DNA of 64,000 nucleotides from an uncultured Bacteroidia bacterium (GTDB lineage Bacteria; Bacteroidota; Bacteroidia; NS11-12g; UBA9320): NCBI GenBank assembly GCA_943789165.1, contig CALSTB010000004.1, positions 62,001 to 126,000 of the forward strand, read 5' to 3'. Shown piece by piece: positions 1 to 7,912 of this stretch (position 1 is its first letter; each line of letters starts with the position of its first letter). The notes under the pieces were generated by a model. It saw only the letters and a program-made list of their open reading frames with translations, ran no database searches and was not told where the DNA came from. The position numbers and the translations under genes were made by a program.

Positions 1-148
1 CTACACAAAGTTGAACACCAGCTTTCTGCATCTTTACTCCACCCATTCCCTGTATTACAGCGGATGGGTCAAGTTGAAATAGTTCCTCAACAAGGTTTGA
101 AGCGTGGAGGTCTCCAGAAGCTTCGCCAGCTATGATGAAGTATTTCAC
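1..148 (-). CDS. lpxB: Lipid-A-disaccharide synthase, N-terminal fragment cut by window edge
   Basis: Only the first 49 residues are in the window. They read V/M-K-Y-F-I-I-A-G-E-A-S-G-D-L-H, the characteristic start of LpxB, which condenses UDP-2,3-diacylglucosamine with lipid X to form the lipid A disaccharide at the inner face of the inner membrane. The start is GTG at 148-146, sharing four bases (GTGA) with the stop of the upstream small membrane gene, which supports both this start and translational coupling. The gene continues past base 1, so the rest of the GT-B fold cannot be checked. The surE-orphan-lpxB order makes one transcription unit on the minus strand. Confidence 0.88.
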   Translation of the reverse strand, partial: MKYFIIAGEASGDLHASNLVEELFQLDPSAVIQGMGGVKMQKAGVQLCV

Positions 149-432
149 AGAAAATGAATAATTACGATAATAATACCATACAGGATGGTGGCGCCTATCA
201 ACCCACGTAAAAACCGTACTTTGGGTTTGTGTCCAAAGGGAATGAAGAACAACATATTGGCAATTAAACTTAGCCTTAAAAACGGACTAATAAGTTTCAT
301 GTTCAGTTTGAAATGATCAATATCAGTTAAATCAATGTTGTGATCGACTCCAGCATAAATCATAAGCAAGGCCAAAAGAGGACATAACAATCCAACCAAA
401 AGACCCCAATATACTTTGTTAAACCTACTCAT
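145..432 (-). CDS. Small membrane protein between surE and lpxB
   Basis: This 95-residue protein has three hydrophobic stretches, at about residues 8-27, 48-66 and 75-95, and no catalytic motif that I recognise. It starts 8 bp inside the 3' end of surE and its stop overlaps the lpxB GTG start, so it is wedged into an operon with both. The position beside lpxB hints at an envelope role, but that is context only. The function is unknown. Confidence 0.7.
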   Translation of the reverse strand: MSRFNKVYWGLLVGLLCPLLALLMIYAGVDHNIDLTDIDHFKLNMKLISPFLRLSLIANMLFFIPFGHKPKVRFLRGLIGATILYGIIIVIIHFL

Positions 433-1201
433 TGATTTTCCAATTATTTAATGTGCTTATTGCGTGATGTGCTGTCAAATCGAACTGAACTGGTACAACA
501 GACGCATAACCATTTTGTAAGGCCCATTCGTCCGTGTCTTGACCATTGTCCATGTTCACAAATTTACCTGTTAACCAGAAATACTTTCGGCCATATGGGT
601 CTTCACGCTCATCAAACTCTTCCACCCACTTAGCCTTTGCCTGTCGACAAATTTTAATGCCTTTTAATTCTTCTTTGGAAACTTTAGGAATGTTCACGTT
701 TAACAAACAATCAACTGGTAGTTTTTTCTCCAACACATGGGTTGCCACTTGCATGACAACTTCCGCTGCTGCTGAAAAATCAGCTTCCATACTATAATCC
801 AACAATGAAAAACCAATGGCTTGTAAACCATCAATAGCACCTTCCATTGCTGCCGACATCGTTCCTGAATAGATGACATTCACAGATGAGTTTGAACCAT
901 GGTTGATACCGGAAACCAGCAAATCAGGTCGCCTGTCTAAAACTTTATCCAACGCCAGTTTAACACAATCCGCTGGTGTACCAGAACATTGATAGGCCAA
1001 CACCTCGTCACCAAAATAATCACTTTTGTCAAGACGTAACGACTCATTAATGGTAATGGCATGACCCATGCCTGATTGAGGACTGTCAGGGGCTACAACG
1101 ACTACCTTACCCAGTTTTTTCATGCAATCAACCAATACCCGAATGCCTGGTGCGGTAATGCCGTCATCATTGCTAATTAATATAAGCGGTTTGTTCTTCA
1201 T
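425..1201 (-). CDS. surE: 5'/3'-nucleotidase SurE
   Basis: SurE is a metal-dependent survival-protein phosphatase acting on nucleoside 5'- and 3'-monophosphates in the cytoplasm. The ATG at 1201 gives 258 residues, the normal family length, and starts MKNKPLILISNDDGI, with the N-terminal Asp-Asp metal ligands. Other family signatures are APDSPQSGMG, the CSGTPADCV segment, VSGINHGSN and SGTMSAAMEG. The open frame extends 41 codons further upstream to 1324, but that stretch runs into the divergent recN start and has no family similarity, so it is excluded. The gene is divergent from recN and heads the surE-orphan-lpxB unit. Confidence 0.95.
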   Translation of the reverse strand: MKNKPLILISNDDGITAPGIRVLVDCMKKLGKVVVVAPDSPQSGMGHAITINESLRLDKSDYFGDEVLAYQCSGTPADCVKLALDKVLDRRPDLLVSGINHGSNSSVNVIYSGTMSAAMEGAIDGLQAIGFSLLDYSMEADFSAAAEVVMQVATHVLEKKLPVDCLLNVNIPKVSKEELKGIKICRQAKAKWVEEFDEREDPYGRKYFWLTGKFVNMDNGQDTDEWALQNGYASVVPVQFDLTAHHAISTLNNWKINE

Positions 1202-1298
1202 CGAAGCGAAATTAACGTGCGGAGAGCGGGACAACAAAACATAATTCACATTTTGCCAAAACATAACCGAAAACGTTGTTTGCTCGTTATTTTTGTGT

Positions 1299-2948
1299 AT
1301 GCTTACAGCACTCCGTGTCGACAATTACGTATTGATTAAATCACTCCAGTTTGGTCCAACCAACGGGTTTAATATCATTACTGGAGAAACAGGTGCTGGG
1401 AAATCCATCCTTATCGGTGCGCTTGGTTTGATATTGGGTGAACGCGCAGATACCAAAACGGTGTCTGAGTCTGGGAGCAAGTGCATTATTGAAGGCGTCT
1501 TTGATGTGTCGAGGTTAAACCTCAAACACCTCTTTGAATTACACGATTTGGATTTTTACGACGAAACCATTTTGCGCCGTGAAATTTTGGCCTCTGGAAA
1601 GTCACGTGCGTTTATCAATGATACTCCTGTCGGGCTAAACGTATTAAAAGAAGTGGGTAGTCAGTTAGTCGACATCCATTCGCAACATCAAAGTTTACGG
1701 TTGGGTAGCCAAGACTTCTTATTCAATTGGCTCGATACGGTCTGTGGCTCTCTAGAGGAGTATACACAGTTTAGTGAATCTTACAACGAACTAAAGGCCG
1801 CTCAAAAACAATTAGTCACTTTACAAGAACAAGTGGACCAACAACTCACCGAACAAGATTATTATCAATTTTTGTTTAATGAGTTGGACGAGGCAAACTT
1901 GGAACAATTGCTTTCCGCCGATTTGGAATCTGAATATGAGGTACTTCAAAATGCTGAGGAAATTGGAGAGATTGTGAATCAAAGCATTGGCGAGTTACAA
2001 GAAAATGAAGGCGCTTTGCTCGACAAGTTGAAAGCCATTAGTCACCAGCTCAAAAAACTAAAAGGCGGCGATGCCTTACAGCAAATCGTTGAGCGATTGA
2101 CAGGCTTGCAATACGAGTTGGATGAAGTGGTGAACGACTTAAGTCAATTTGGGCAGGGTGTACAGCCAGACCCAGAAAGATTAGAAAGTATCAATGACAT
2201 CATGGCGAAGCTTCATTTGCTTCAAACCAAACACAAGGCACAGTCGATAGATGAATTGATTCGCATGCGAGATGAGCTAAACGATAAGCTGTCACTTAAC
2301 GTGGGCCGTGAAAATGAATTGAATAAGCTTAAAGCGGATATTGCCCTTCTGCAAACTAAATGTAATGCCCAAGCGCTGTCGTTGCATAACCTGCGCTTGC
2401 AAAAGGTGAAAGACATAGAATCACAAGCCAATGCCGATTTGGATTATTTGGGTCTGCCAAATGCACAATTGAATTTGGAATTGGTAGAAACTGATGTACT
2501 TGGAAAATATGGACTGTCGGCATTTCAATTGTTGTTTGCCTCCAACAAAGGGTCAAGTTTGCGCCCTGCGCATAAAGTGGCATCAGGTGGTGAATTGTCT
2601 CGGTTGATGTTGATTCTGAAGTCGTATTTGGCCAAGAATAAAAACCTGCCAACCTTGATTTTTGACGAAATTGATACAGGTGTTTCAGGTGAAATTGCCT
2701 TAAAGATGGGGGAGATGATGGCGTCATTATCTGACAAGATGCAGATAATTTCAATTACGCATTTACCACAAATTGCCTCAAAGGGTAAGGCACATTTTTA
2801 TGTCTACAAACAATTAGATAAAGATGAAACCATCACCTTCGTAAAACAGCTTGATGATACTGAACGCATTACTGTTTTAGCGCAAATGCTGAGTGGTGAA
2901 AATCCGACAGAAGGTGCGATTGCGAATGCGAAGGAGTTGTTGAATTAA
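1299..2948 (+). CDS. recN: DNA repair protein RecN
   Basis: RecN is an SMC-like ATPase that acts early in double-strand-break repair. The protein is 549 residues from the ATG at 1299; the frame opens two codons earlier at a TTG. Walker A is GETGAGKS near residue 32. The ABC-type signature VASGGELSRLML and Walker B LIFDEIDTGVSGE lie near residues 425-460, separated by a long coiled-coil region rich in Gln, Glu and Leu. The typical SMC switch histidine appears in ISITHLPQIAS. Length and domain order are normal. The 3' end overlaps the convergent SUKH gene by 4 bp. Confidence 0.96.
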   Translation: MLTALRVDNYVLIKSLQFGPTNGFNIITGETGAGKSILIGALGLILGERADTKTVSESGSKCIIEGVFDVSRLNLKHLFELHDLDFYDETILRREILASGKSRAFINDTPVGLNVLKEVGSQLVDIHSQHQSLRLGSQDFLFNWLDTVCGSLEEYTQFSESYNELKAAQKQLVTLQEQVDQQLTEQDYYQFLFNELDEANLEQLLSADLESEYEVLQNAEEIGEIVNQSIGELQENEGALLDKLKAISHQLKKLKGGDALQQIVERLTGLQYELDEVVNDLSQFGQGVQPDPERLESINDIMAKLHLLQTKHKAQSIDELIRMRDELNDKLSLNVGRENELNKLKADIALLQTKCNAQALSLHNLRLQKVKDIESQANADLDYLGLPNAQLNLELVETDVLGKYGLSAFQLLFASNKGSSLRPAHKVASGGELSRLMLILKSYLAKNKNLPTLIFDEIDTGVSGEIALKMGEMMASLSDKMQIISITHLPQIASKGKAHFYVYKQLDKDETITFVKQLDDTERITVLAQMLSGENPTEGAIANAKELLN

Positions 2949-3406
2949 AACTTGTCTATATCCACAAACTGAATGATCCAATCTTTGAATGAATTGGAAA
3001 CAGGTTCAATTGTGTCGAAGTCGTGATCAAAGAGGTAAATTTTCGGTTCGCCGTTTGAAACCTTAAGGTCTTCAGTCATAAACCCAAAAATATTGCCCAT
3101 ACAATCCGAAGCGATTGGAATCATATCAACATGAAGCTTCGCTGTCCATTCAAATTCTTTGTCATGAAGTATCCTATCAATGGGCAAAAACTGCTGAACA
3201 TCATCAATTTCAAGATGGTTGTCGTCAATGACGTTAACGACGTCTGGCGTCCACAAATCTCCGTATGTAAGCAAAAAGTATCTATAGTCTACAGGTAGTT
3301 TGATTTGATACTTTTTTTCAAATGAATGAACATCCTGTTCAGTTTCAGGAGCGTTTTTTTCATTTTCATTGAACAGGTCAAAGAATTGTTTAAATGCGTC
3401 TGTCAT
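2945..3406 (-). CDS. SMI1/KNR4 (SUKH) family protein
   Basis: The protein has 153 residues. The segment EKKYQIKLPVDYRYFLLTYG near residues 29-49 is the classic SUKH N-terminal helix and strand motif, and PIASDCMGNIFGFM is the matching central strand pair. SUKH proteins are frequently immunity proteins against contact-dependent or polymorphic toxins, and others are adaptor-like. No toxin gene is adjacent, so the immunity role is only a family-based possibility. It is convergent with recN (4 bp overlap), which points to shared termination or readthrough. Confidence 0.8.
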   Translation of the reverse strand: MTDAFKQFFDLFNENEKNAPETEQDVHSFEKKYQIKLPVDYRYFLLTYGDLWTPDVVNVIDDNHLEIDDVQQFLPIDRILHDKEFEWTAKLHVDMIPIASDCMGNIFGFMTEDLKVSNGEPKIYLFDHDFDTIEPVSNSFKDWIIQFVDIDKF

Positions 3407-3457
3407 TTTATTAATGGTATTTAATAGACGCTGTTATAGTTAGAAATTAGTTCTATA

Positions 3458-3919
3458 TCATTTAACCTCATACATATATTCAAAAGCGTAGCTTGAAATT
3501 CCTTCATCACTATGTATTATATAATCTCCTTTAAAAACTTTATGACCTCGTGTTGTAGGTTTACATGTATAAACAATGCATTCTTGGTTATAAGTCAGCG
3601 AAGTTGAGTCTACGGTACTTTCTGCCAGTTTAAGATTCGCTTGACGTCTTTGTTGGCTCAGAGAAACTTTGGCAGTAAAGGAATCTCCTAAGGCAATTGT
3701 TTTAGGGGCATTTATTTTTATTTTTGGTAAATAACAACCTTTCGTATGAAGCAAACTAGAGTCTAAGGGGTTGTCGAAAAAGTAGTGAACAAGTTCAATT
3801 TTGTGTCTTAACATGGCATTTTCAGCTTCGATTTTTTGCAGCTTTGCGCTATGCAGTTTGTCGGACTTTGTGCATCCAGAAATCAACATTGCTATAAACA
3901 ATAAGGGGACTAATTTCAT
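3458..3919 (-). CDS. Putative lipoprotein, unknown function
   Basis: A short hydrophobic leader ends in the lipobox LISGC with Cys at residue 16, so export and lipidation are expected. A short coiled-coil-like stretch (residues about 25-45) follows, then a beta-rich C-terminal half. I do not recognise the family. The C-terminal segment with 'KTIALGDSFTAKVSLS' and 'HKVFKGDYIIHSDEG' looks vaguely like the beta domains of GldM-type gliding proteins, but the resemblance is too weak to call. Confidence 0.6.
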   Translation of the reverse strand: MKLVPLLFIAMLISGCTKSDKLHSAKLQKIEAENAMLRHKIELVHYFFDNPLDSSLLHTKGCYLPKIKINAPKTIALGDSFTAKVSLSQQRRQANLKLAESTVDSTSLTYNQECIVYTCKPTTRGHKVFKGDYIIHSDEGISSYAFEYMYEVK

Positions 3920-3981
3920 CTATTCATTTGTTTTCTATGTCTTCCGGTGATTACATAGGGGCCTCAACGGAATCTTATTCA

Positions 3982-4923
3982 TTAAGGCCTTGCACTCTTT
4001 GCATCCGTATACCTATAAATGCCAAAACCCTTAACGTTAAGAAACTCTTTATTAGTAACGTCGGTACTCGCTTCATAGTCTTCATACCATTCCACAAAAG
4101 CGTTTTCAAATTCTTTGTTCATGCCTGTGGTAGCAAAATAGTTCCATATTTCTGGAGAAGGTGAAGATTGATACACGTTAAACAGAATGACAACGTTTAC
4201 TTTTTTATTAAGCTCCATGCCAGCCTCAGAGAGTAAATTCAGCTTGCTGACGATTGAGTTTTCTTCCGTTGAGCTTGAAAGTTGCCAGCCGTCGGTATGG
4301 TAATTGGTTAAGAAAATCTCGTCGTGGTGCGTGACCAATTCTTTACCAATCGTCAAGCTTGGAGGCATTCCTGCATCCTTTATTTTGCCAATATAAAATT
4401 GTCGCGTTATGCCAGGATTGAGCGGAGTGATTTCACCAGGAGGAGGTGTGAATTTCAAATCATTTACCTTGGAAATCCATGGAGCATAGTCATCCGCAAA
4501 TGTCATGCTGTCGTTCCAAAACTCAATTTCACTCACGATACCATCTGGCCGACTGTCTTTCCGTCCGTCGTGGTATGCCTCAATATTGCTGAACGAGGTG
4601 CCAAATCCAGCAGAAACGAACGACACGCGCACATAAGGTTCTTGGTTTTGTGCTTTTTTAACGAAGGCACGTAACTCATCATATTTGTCGTCTAACAGCG
4701 CCGATCCAATGTTGTACAGGTAGATGTCGGTAAAATCATTTTCATCCACCCAGGCAAGTAAATCGTCTTCAAGACTTAGATCACCTAGAATCCCTCCCGT
4801 ATAGAAGTCGTTGATGTAAATGCCGCGATGTTCAACTAATAAGCCAAGTGAAATGGTCCCATCGTCTTTGTCGCACGATGAAAAGAAAAGTAGAGAGAGT
4901 AAGATAGTTGCTAAGTATTTCAT
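3982..4923 (-). CDS. Putative lipoprotein with possible TIM-barrel fold
   Basis: The protein has 313 residues with the lipobox LLFFSSC (Cys 17), followed by Asp/Lys-rich residues typical of Bacteroidota surface-exported lipoproteins. The body alternates beta-strand segments and helices (RGIYINDF, FTDIYLYNIG, PYVRVSFVSAGFG, VNVVILFNVY, VKGFGIYRY), as in a glycosidase-like barrel. No confident catalytic pair can be named. The fold is inferred; the family is unrecognised. Confidence 0.6.
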   Translation of the reverse strand: MKYLATILLSLLFFSSCDKDDGTISLGLLVEHRGIYINDFYTGGILGDLSLEDDLLAWVDENDFTDIYLYNIGSALLDDKYDELRAFVKKAQNQEPYVRVSFVSAGFGTSFSNIEAYHDGRKDSRPDGIVSEIEFWNDSMTFADDYAPWISKVNDLKFTPPPGEITPLNPGITRQFYIGKIKDAGMPPSLTIGKELVTHHDEIFLTNYHTDGWQLSSSTEENSIVSKLNLLSEAGMELNKKVNVVILFNVYQSSPSPEIWNYFATTGMNKEFENAFVEWYEDYEASTDVTNKEFLNVKGFGIYRYTDAKSARP

Positions 4924-5115
4924 GACTTAGCTAATGTACGAAATGACGGTGAGACCGCCAACAGGTCTTATTTTTAGGCACAAGCCCTGGTCACCATGTA
5001 ATTTTGAATACCGACACAACTTTTTTGTAACCTAGTTTAGTGTCTGCGCTTATCTCCGAATGAGTTGGGTGGAAAACCATAATGTGGGATTCAAAACGTA
5101 TTGGAACCTGCATAT

Positions 5116-5481
5116 TTATTTGTAAAACTTATTGGGGTTCACAATCTTAATTTGGACGTTTTCTTTTAGATCACTCTGTTCGTATTCCATAAAACGGTCG
5201 ATGTGAATTGATTGCATGGATTCGACCTTTTTCATCTCGGACCAAAACTTGGTTAGTTTTAAACTTTTAATGTGTTCGTGGTTCAAAACTGCAACAATAA
5301 AATCTTTGAATTTTTTGAATTCAGTAAGGTTATCAAAAACATCACAGAGACATCCATTTTTAGATAACGTATAGTATGGATGAGTTCCCTCGAGTTCAAA
5401 ATCAGATTGAAATTCCTTTTGTATCCAGGTTTCCGGTTGCGCGTTTTGAGACAATACTTCTATTTGAATGAACCAACACAT
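5116..5481 (-). CDS. Hypothetical protein, 121 residues
   Basis: A soluble-looking protein with no recognised motif, rich in Lys, Glu and Phe. It has two cysteines close together (NGCLCDVF). The start at 5481 is the only ATG giving this length, but the first ten residues are hydrophobic, so a later start is possible. It lies downstream of the SDR/DUF2867 gene on the same strand with a 107 bp gap, and could be an old member of the neighbouring cassette region, although no attC-like repeat lies next to it. Function unknown. Confidence 0.5.
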   Translation of the reverse strand: MCWFIQIEVLSQNAQPETWIQKEFQSDFELEGTHPYYTLSKNGCLCDVFDNLTEFKKFKDFIVAVLNHEHIKSLKLTKFWSEMKKVESMQSIHIDRFMEYEQSDLKENVQIKIVNPNKFYK

Positions 5482-5588
5482 AAGTCTAGTAAAATTATCA
5501 TTAATTTGACAATGCAGGGCGTTTATTCCATTCGGATTTAATTTTTCTTATTTCTAAAGGTGTTGGGTACACTGCGTTTCAATGCAGT

Positions 5589-7016
5589 TTAGGTTTTGTT
5601 GCGTTTGGTTATTTTTCTCAACATTCCTCGAAATATTATACCATGAAAGGGTAATACTGAATACCAATATAATCGCCCTAATATTCCTAACGGTCTAAAT
5701 GTAGCTGTTTGTACTAGTTGATTGTTTTCAATTCTAAATTCCAACCAAGCTTCACCAGGGAGTTTCATCTCAGCAAATAGAAGTAAGCGACCCTTTTCTT
5801 TGTCGGCAAATAATACTCTCCAGAAATCTAATGTGTCTCCAGCATTGATGAAAGTAAGGCTTGTCCTTCCTCTTCTAATCCCTACTCCTCCTACAAACTT
5901 ATCTAGTAGGCCTCGAAACCTCCATAACCAATTGGCATAATACCAGCCGTTATTACCACCAATGCTCCAAATTTTATTCAGACAGTCAGTACGATTGTAT
6001 ATTCTCCGTTTTCTTTTATCGATGAAACACCCAAAAGTTGGAACTTCGATAAATTCAGAGATATCAAAATCAATTCCACTGCTAGAGTATGAGTCTTTCC
6101 AACTGGAAACAATTGCGTTATTTTCCACTTTATTAAAAGCCTTTAGCAGCGATTCTTCATAACTAACTGGCTCAACTCCGAGTAGTGCATTAATTCTATT
6201 ATCTCTACAGACTACTTCAATTTTCATGCTATTAACAAGAGATACAGCGAGTTTATAAGATGTTGACGTAACAAAATAAAGCCAGTACGAAGAAAGTCTT
6301 GGTGTCATTACAGGAACGACGAGAATGGTCCGCTTTAAATTTCTGCTTTTACCAAAACCCAGGAGCATCTCTTTGTAGGACAGCACATCAGGTCCACCTA
6401 TGTCAAAATTCTCATTAAAGGTTTTTGTATTGAATAAAGATTTTGATAGAAATGTGATAACATCGGATACGCCAATAGGCTGGCATTTAGTTTGCAACCA
6501 TTTTGGGGTGATCATTATTGGCAGTTTTTCCACGAGGTCTCTAATAATCTCAAAAGAGGCGCTTCCCGAACCGATGATGATTCCTGCCCTTAGTGTTGTG
6601 AAATTATATGTACCTTTTCCAAGCTCGGTTTCAACATCTTTTCGTGAACTTAAATGCTTGGAAAGTTTGGATTCATTGACTATACCACTGAGATAAATGA
6701 CATGTTTTACAGTTGTTTTTTGAAGGGCCATTCTGAAATTAATTGCTGAGGTTCTTTCAAGTGATTTGTAGTCACTTGAAGATGACATTGAATGAACTAG
6801 ATAGTAAGCCGCATCAATGTCATTTGGAATGCGATCAAGTGATTGCTCAACTAACAAGTCGATTTCTATGACTGATATTTTCAGCTTAAGGGATTCAGGT
6901 GGATTAAACCTTTTAACATCCCTTGCGCAGCAAATTACTTCATGACCCGCTTCAACCAAAACCGGGAGAAGTCGTTTCCCTATGTATCCTGTTGAACCGG
7001 TTAGTAATATTTTCAT
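5589..7016 (-). CDS. NAD(P)-dependent SDR protein with C-terminal DUF2867 domain
   Basis: The protein has 475 residues. The N-terminal Rossmann fold begins MKILLTGSTGYIGKRLLPVL (GxxGxxG) and continues with the atypical-SDR features YLVHSMSSSSDY and HVIYLSGIV; residues 1-300 form this part. Residues about 320-475 carry the DUF2867 domain (WSIGGNNGWYYANWLWRFRG, then GDTLDFWRVLFAD), a common partner in YbjT-like quinone or isoprenoid-type reductases. The substrate is unknown. Its ATG lies only 11 bp after the GTT of the last attC-like site, the same spacing as the true cassette genes, yet no attC-like repeat follows its stop. It may be a terminal cassette that lost its site, or the resident chromosomal gene beside the array. 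Confidence 0.8.
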   Translation of the reverse strand: MKILLTGSTGYIGKRLLPVLVEAGHEVICCARDVKRFNPPESLKLKISVIEIDLLVEQSLDRIPNDIDAAYYLVHSMSSSSDYKSLERTSAINFRMALQKTTVKHVIYLSGIVNESKLSKHLSSRKDVETELGKGTYNFTTLRAGIIIGSGSASFEIIRDLVEKLPIMITPKWLQTKCQPIGVSDVITFLSKSLFNTKTFNENFDIGGPDVLSYKEMLLGFGKSRNLKRTILVVPVMTPRLSSYWLYFVTSTSYKLAVSLVNSMKIEVVCRDNRINALLGVEPVSYEESLLKAFNKVENNAIVSSWKDSYSSSGIDFDISEFIEVPTFGCFIDKRKRRIYNRTDCLNKIWSIGGNNGWYYANWLWRFRGLLDKFVGGVGIRRGRTSLTFINAGDTLDFWRVLFADKEKGRLLLFAEMKLPGEAWLEFRIENNQLVQTATFRPLGILGRLYWYSVLPFHGIIFRGMLRKITKRNKT

Positions 7017-7027
7017 TTTATTTTATT

Positions 7028-7229
7028 AACGTTTTGGCTATGCCCAGTGCCACCTGTCCGCCAACTGGCGGAGGTTATTTAGTTCGAGTTTCATAAAGAA
7101 GCTAAGATACAACATGGATACTTGTCCGCCTACTAGCGTACTTGTCCGCCTACTGGCGGATATCGGCCATAGCATGAATATTTTTGAGTACATGCGGCAA
7201 ACATTGGGTATAGCCAGTGTTAGCAACAA
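7028..7229 (-). repeat. attC-like recombination site 3 (after parDE)
   Basis: An imperfect inverted repeat of about 202 bp. The inner arms are 7036-7050 (GGCTATGCCCAGTGC) and 7201-7215 (ACATTGGGTATAGCC), pairing over 12 Watson-Crick plus two G-T positions. The outer elements are GTTAGCAACAA (7219-7229) and the AAC at 7028-7030. Read on the minus strand it opens TTGTTGCTAAC and closes with GTT. The opening is the reverse complement (10 of 11) of the start of the ParDE cassette, GTTGGCAACAA. Its loop is enlarged by three REP-like palindromes. Confidence 0.75.
7053..7160. repeat. Three copies of a 20-bp REP-like palindrome
   Basis: Copies lie at 7053-7072, 7121-7140 and 7141-7160, the last two in direct tandem. 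Each is built on TGTCCGCC-nACTnGCGkA, itself a short palindrome (TCCGCC/GGCGGA). They sit inside the loop of an attC-like site and explain why it is longer than its relatives. Similar TCCGCC/GGCGGA palindromes are, from memory, common dispersed elements in Bacteroidota. Confidence 0.7.
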
Positions 7230-7245
7230 TATATTTTTCTCCATG

Positions 7246-7536
7246 TCAGAGTATATTGTTTAAATCTTGTCTTCCAACAATGGCCATAATTTCAACAGTG
7301 TCATTATTGATTTTATAGAAAATGCTATCAGAACCGCAGACACAACGTCTATAACCTTTTTTAATGAAATCTACAGATTCAAAAGCAAGCGGTGTTTCTG
7401 CGATGATTTCAAAATATTTAAAAAAAGAATCAAAATATTTATCAGCTTGAGTCATTCCGAATTTTTTAACTCCGTAATGATGGATTCGAATTAAGTCTTC
7501 TTTTGCTGCATTACTAATTCTGTAATTAGTCATCAA
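7246..7536 (-). CDS. parE: ParE/RelE-type toxin of a cassette-borne TA module
   Basis: The protein has 96 residues with the compact RelE/ParE fold: MTNYRISNAAKEDLIRIHHYG (strand and first helix), the ETPLAFESVD turn, YRRCVCGSDSIFYKI and IMAIVGRQD. ParE toxins poison DNA gyrase and RelE toxins cut mRNA; the helix composition and ParD-like partner favour ParE. The start overlaps the antitoxin 3' end by 11 bp, giving coupled translation. The gene ends 17 bp before the attC-like site, so the pair fills one cassette. Confidence 0.88.
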   Translation of the reverse strand: MMTNYRISNAAKEDLIRIHHYGVKKFGMTQADKYFDSFFKYFEIIAETPLAFESVDFIKKGYRRCVCGSDSIFYKINNDTVEIMAIVGRQDLNNIL

Positions 7537-7765
7537 GCATCGACTTTGATTGCTTTAATATTTCATCTTTGCTGTCTGTTGAGAAGCCACTTTTTTCAGC
7601 ATTTTCTATCTTGGAGTTAATCCAATCGATTTGGATTTGCTGTTTTCTTGCTTGTCTAATCAAATCATTAATCAGTTCACTTTTACTCGTATATTCCTGA
7701 TTTTTCAATTGATCTTTTAGCCAATCATCGTTCGGTTTCGTGAATGATATACTTTGTCTGGTCAT
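7526..7765 (-). CDS. parD: ParD-type antitoxin
   Basis: The protein has 79 residues. The N-terminal ribbon-helix-helix (RQSISFTKPNDDWLKDQL, then YTSKSELINDLIRQAR) would bind the operator, and the C-terminal half (residues about 45-79, acidic and Lys-rich) would neutralise the toxin. It is the first gene of the pair and overlaps the toxin by 11 bp. The palindrome at 7776-7793 directly upstream is the likely autoregulatory operator. Unlike the other cassette genes, it keeps about 66 bp between the cassette boundary and its start, enough for its own promoter. Confidence 0.88.
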   Translation of the reverse strand: MTRQSISFTKPNDDWLKDQLKNQEYTSKSELINDLIRQARKQQIQIDWINSKIENAEKSGFSTDSKDEILKQSKSMLDD

Positions 7766-7775
7766 ACTTGCTATT

Positions 7776-7793
7776 TGGTGTAAATATACACCA
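7776..7793 (-). promoter_or_regulatory. Palindromic operator/promoter of parDE
   Basis: TGGTGTA and TACACCA arms separated by AATA lie 10 bp upstream of the antitoxin start. On the minus strand the core reads TATATTTA, close to the Bacteroidota -7 element TAnnTTTG, so a bound ribbon-helix-helix antitoxin would block its own promoter. Confidence 0.6.
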
Positions 7794-7829
7794 TATGCGA
7801 ATCATTTTAAAATTTTTTATGTTGTTGCC

Positions 7830-7912
7830 AACGGCGGTCAAGGCTATACTTCTGTGCCGTTTCTCGGATATAGGGAATTTACGGCATGAAGTATAGCCAA
7901 TGTTGGCAGCAG
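7830..7912 (-). repeat. attC-like recombination site 2
   Basis: An imperfect inverted repeat of about 83 bp, the tidiest of the three. Inner arms 7842-7852 (GGCTATACTTC) and 7888-7898 (GAAGTATAGCC) are perfectly complementary. A further GCCGT/ACGGC pairing follows after an unpaired base, around a 20 bp loop (7861-7880). The outer elements are GCCAAC (7827-7832) and GTTGGCAGCAG (7902-7912). The spacer between inner and outer boxes is 3 nt on one side and 9 on the other, an asymmetry like that of integron attC sites. Confidence 0.8.

Noticed and set aside
1202-1324. 41-codon N-terminal extension of surE
   Set aside because: It overlaps the divergent recN start and has no similarity to SurE; the ATG at 1201 gives the family length.
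5570-5588. Short hairpin ACTGC...GCAGT after the SDR gene as an attC or terminator
   Set aside because: Only 5 bp of stem, no matching outer boxes and no T-run.
7038-7244. 68-codon open frame on the minus strand
   Set aside because: It lies entirely within the attC-like repeat and its palindromes, so the frame is a by-product of the repeat.
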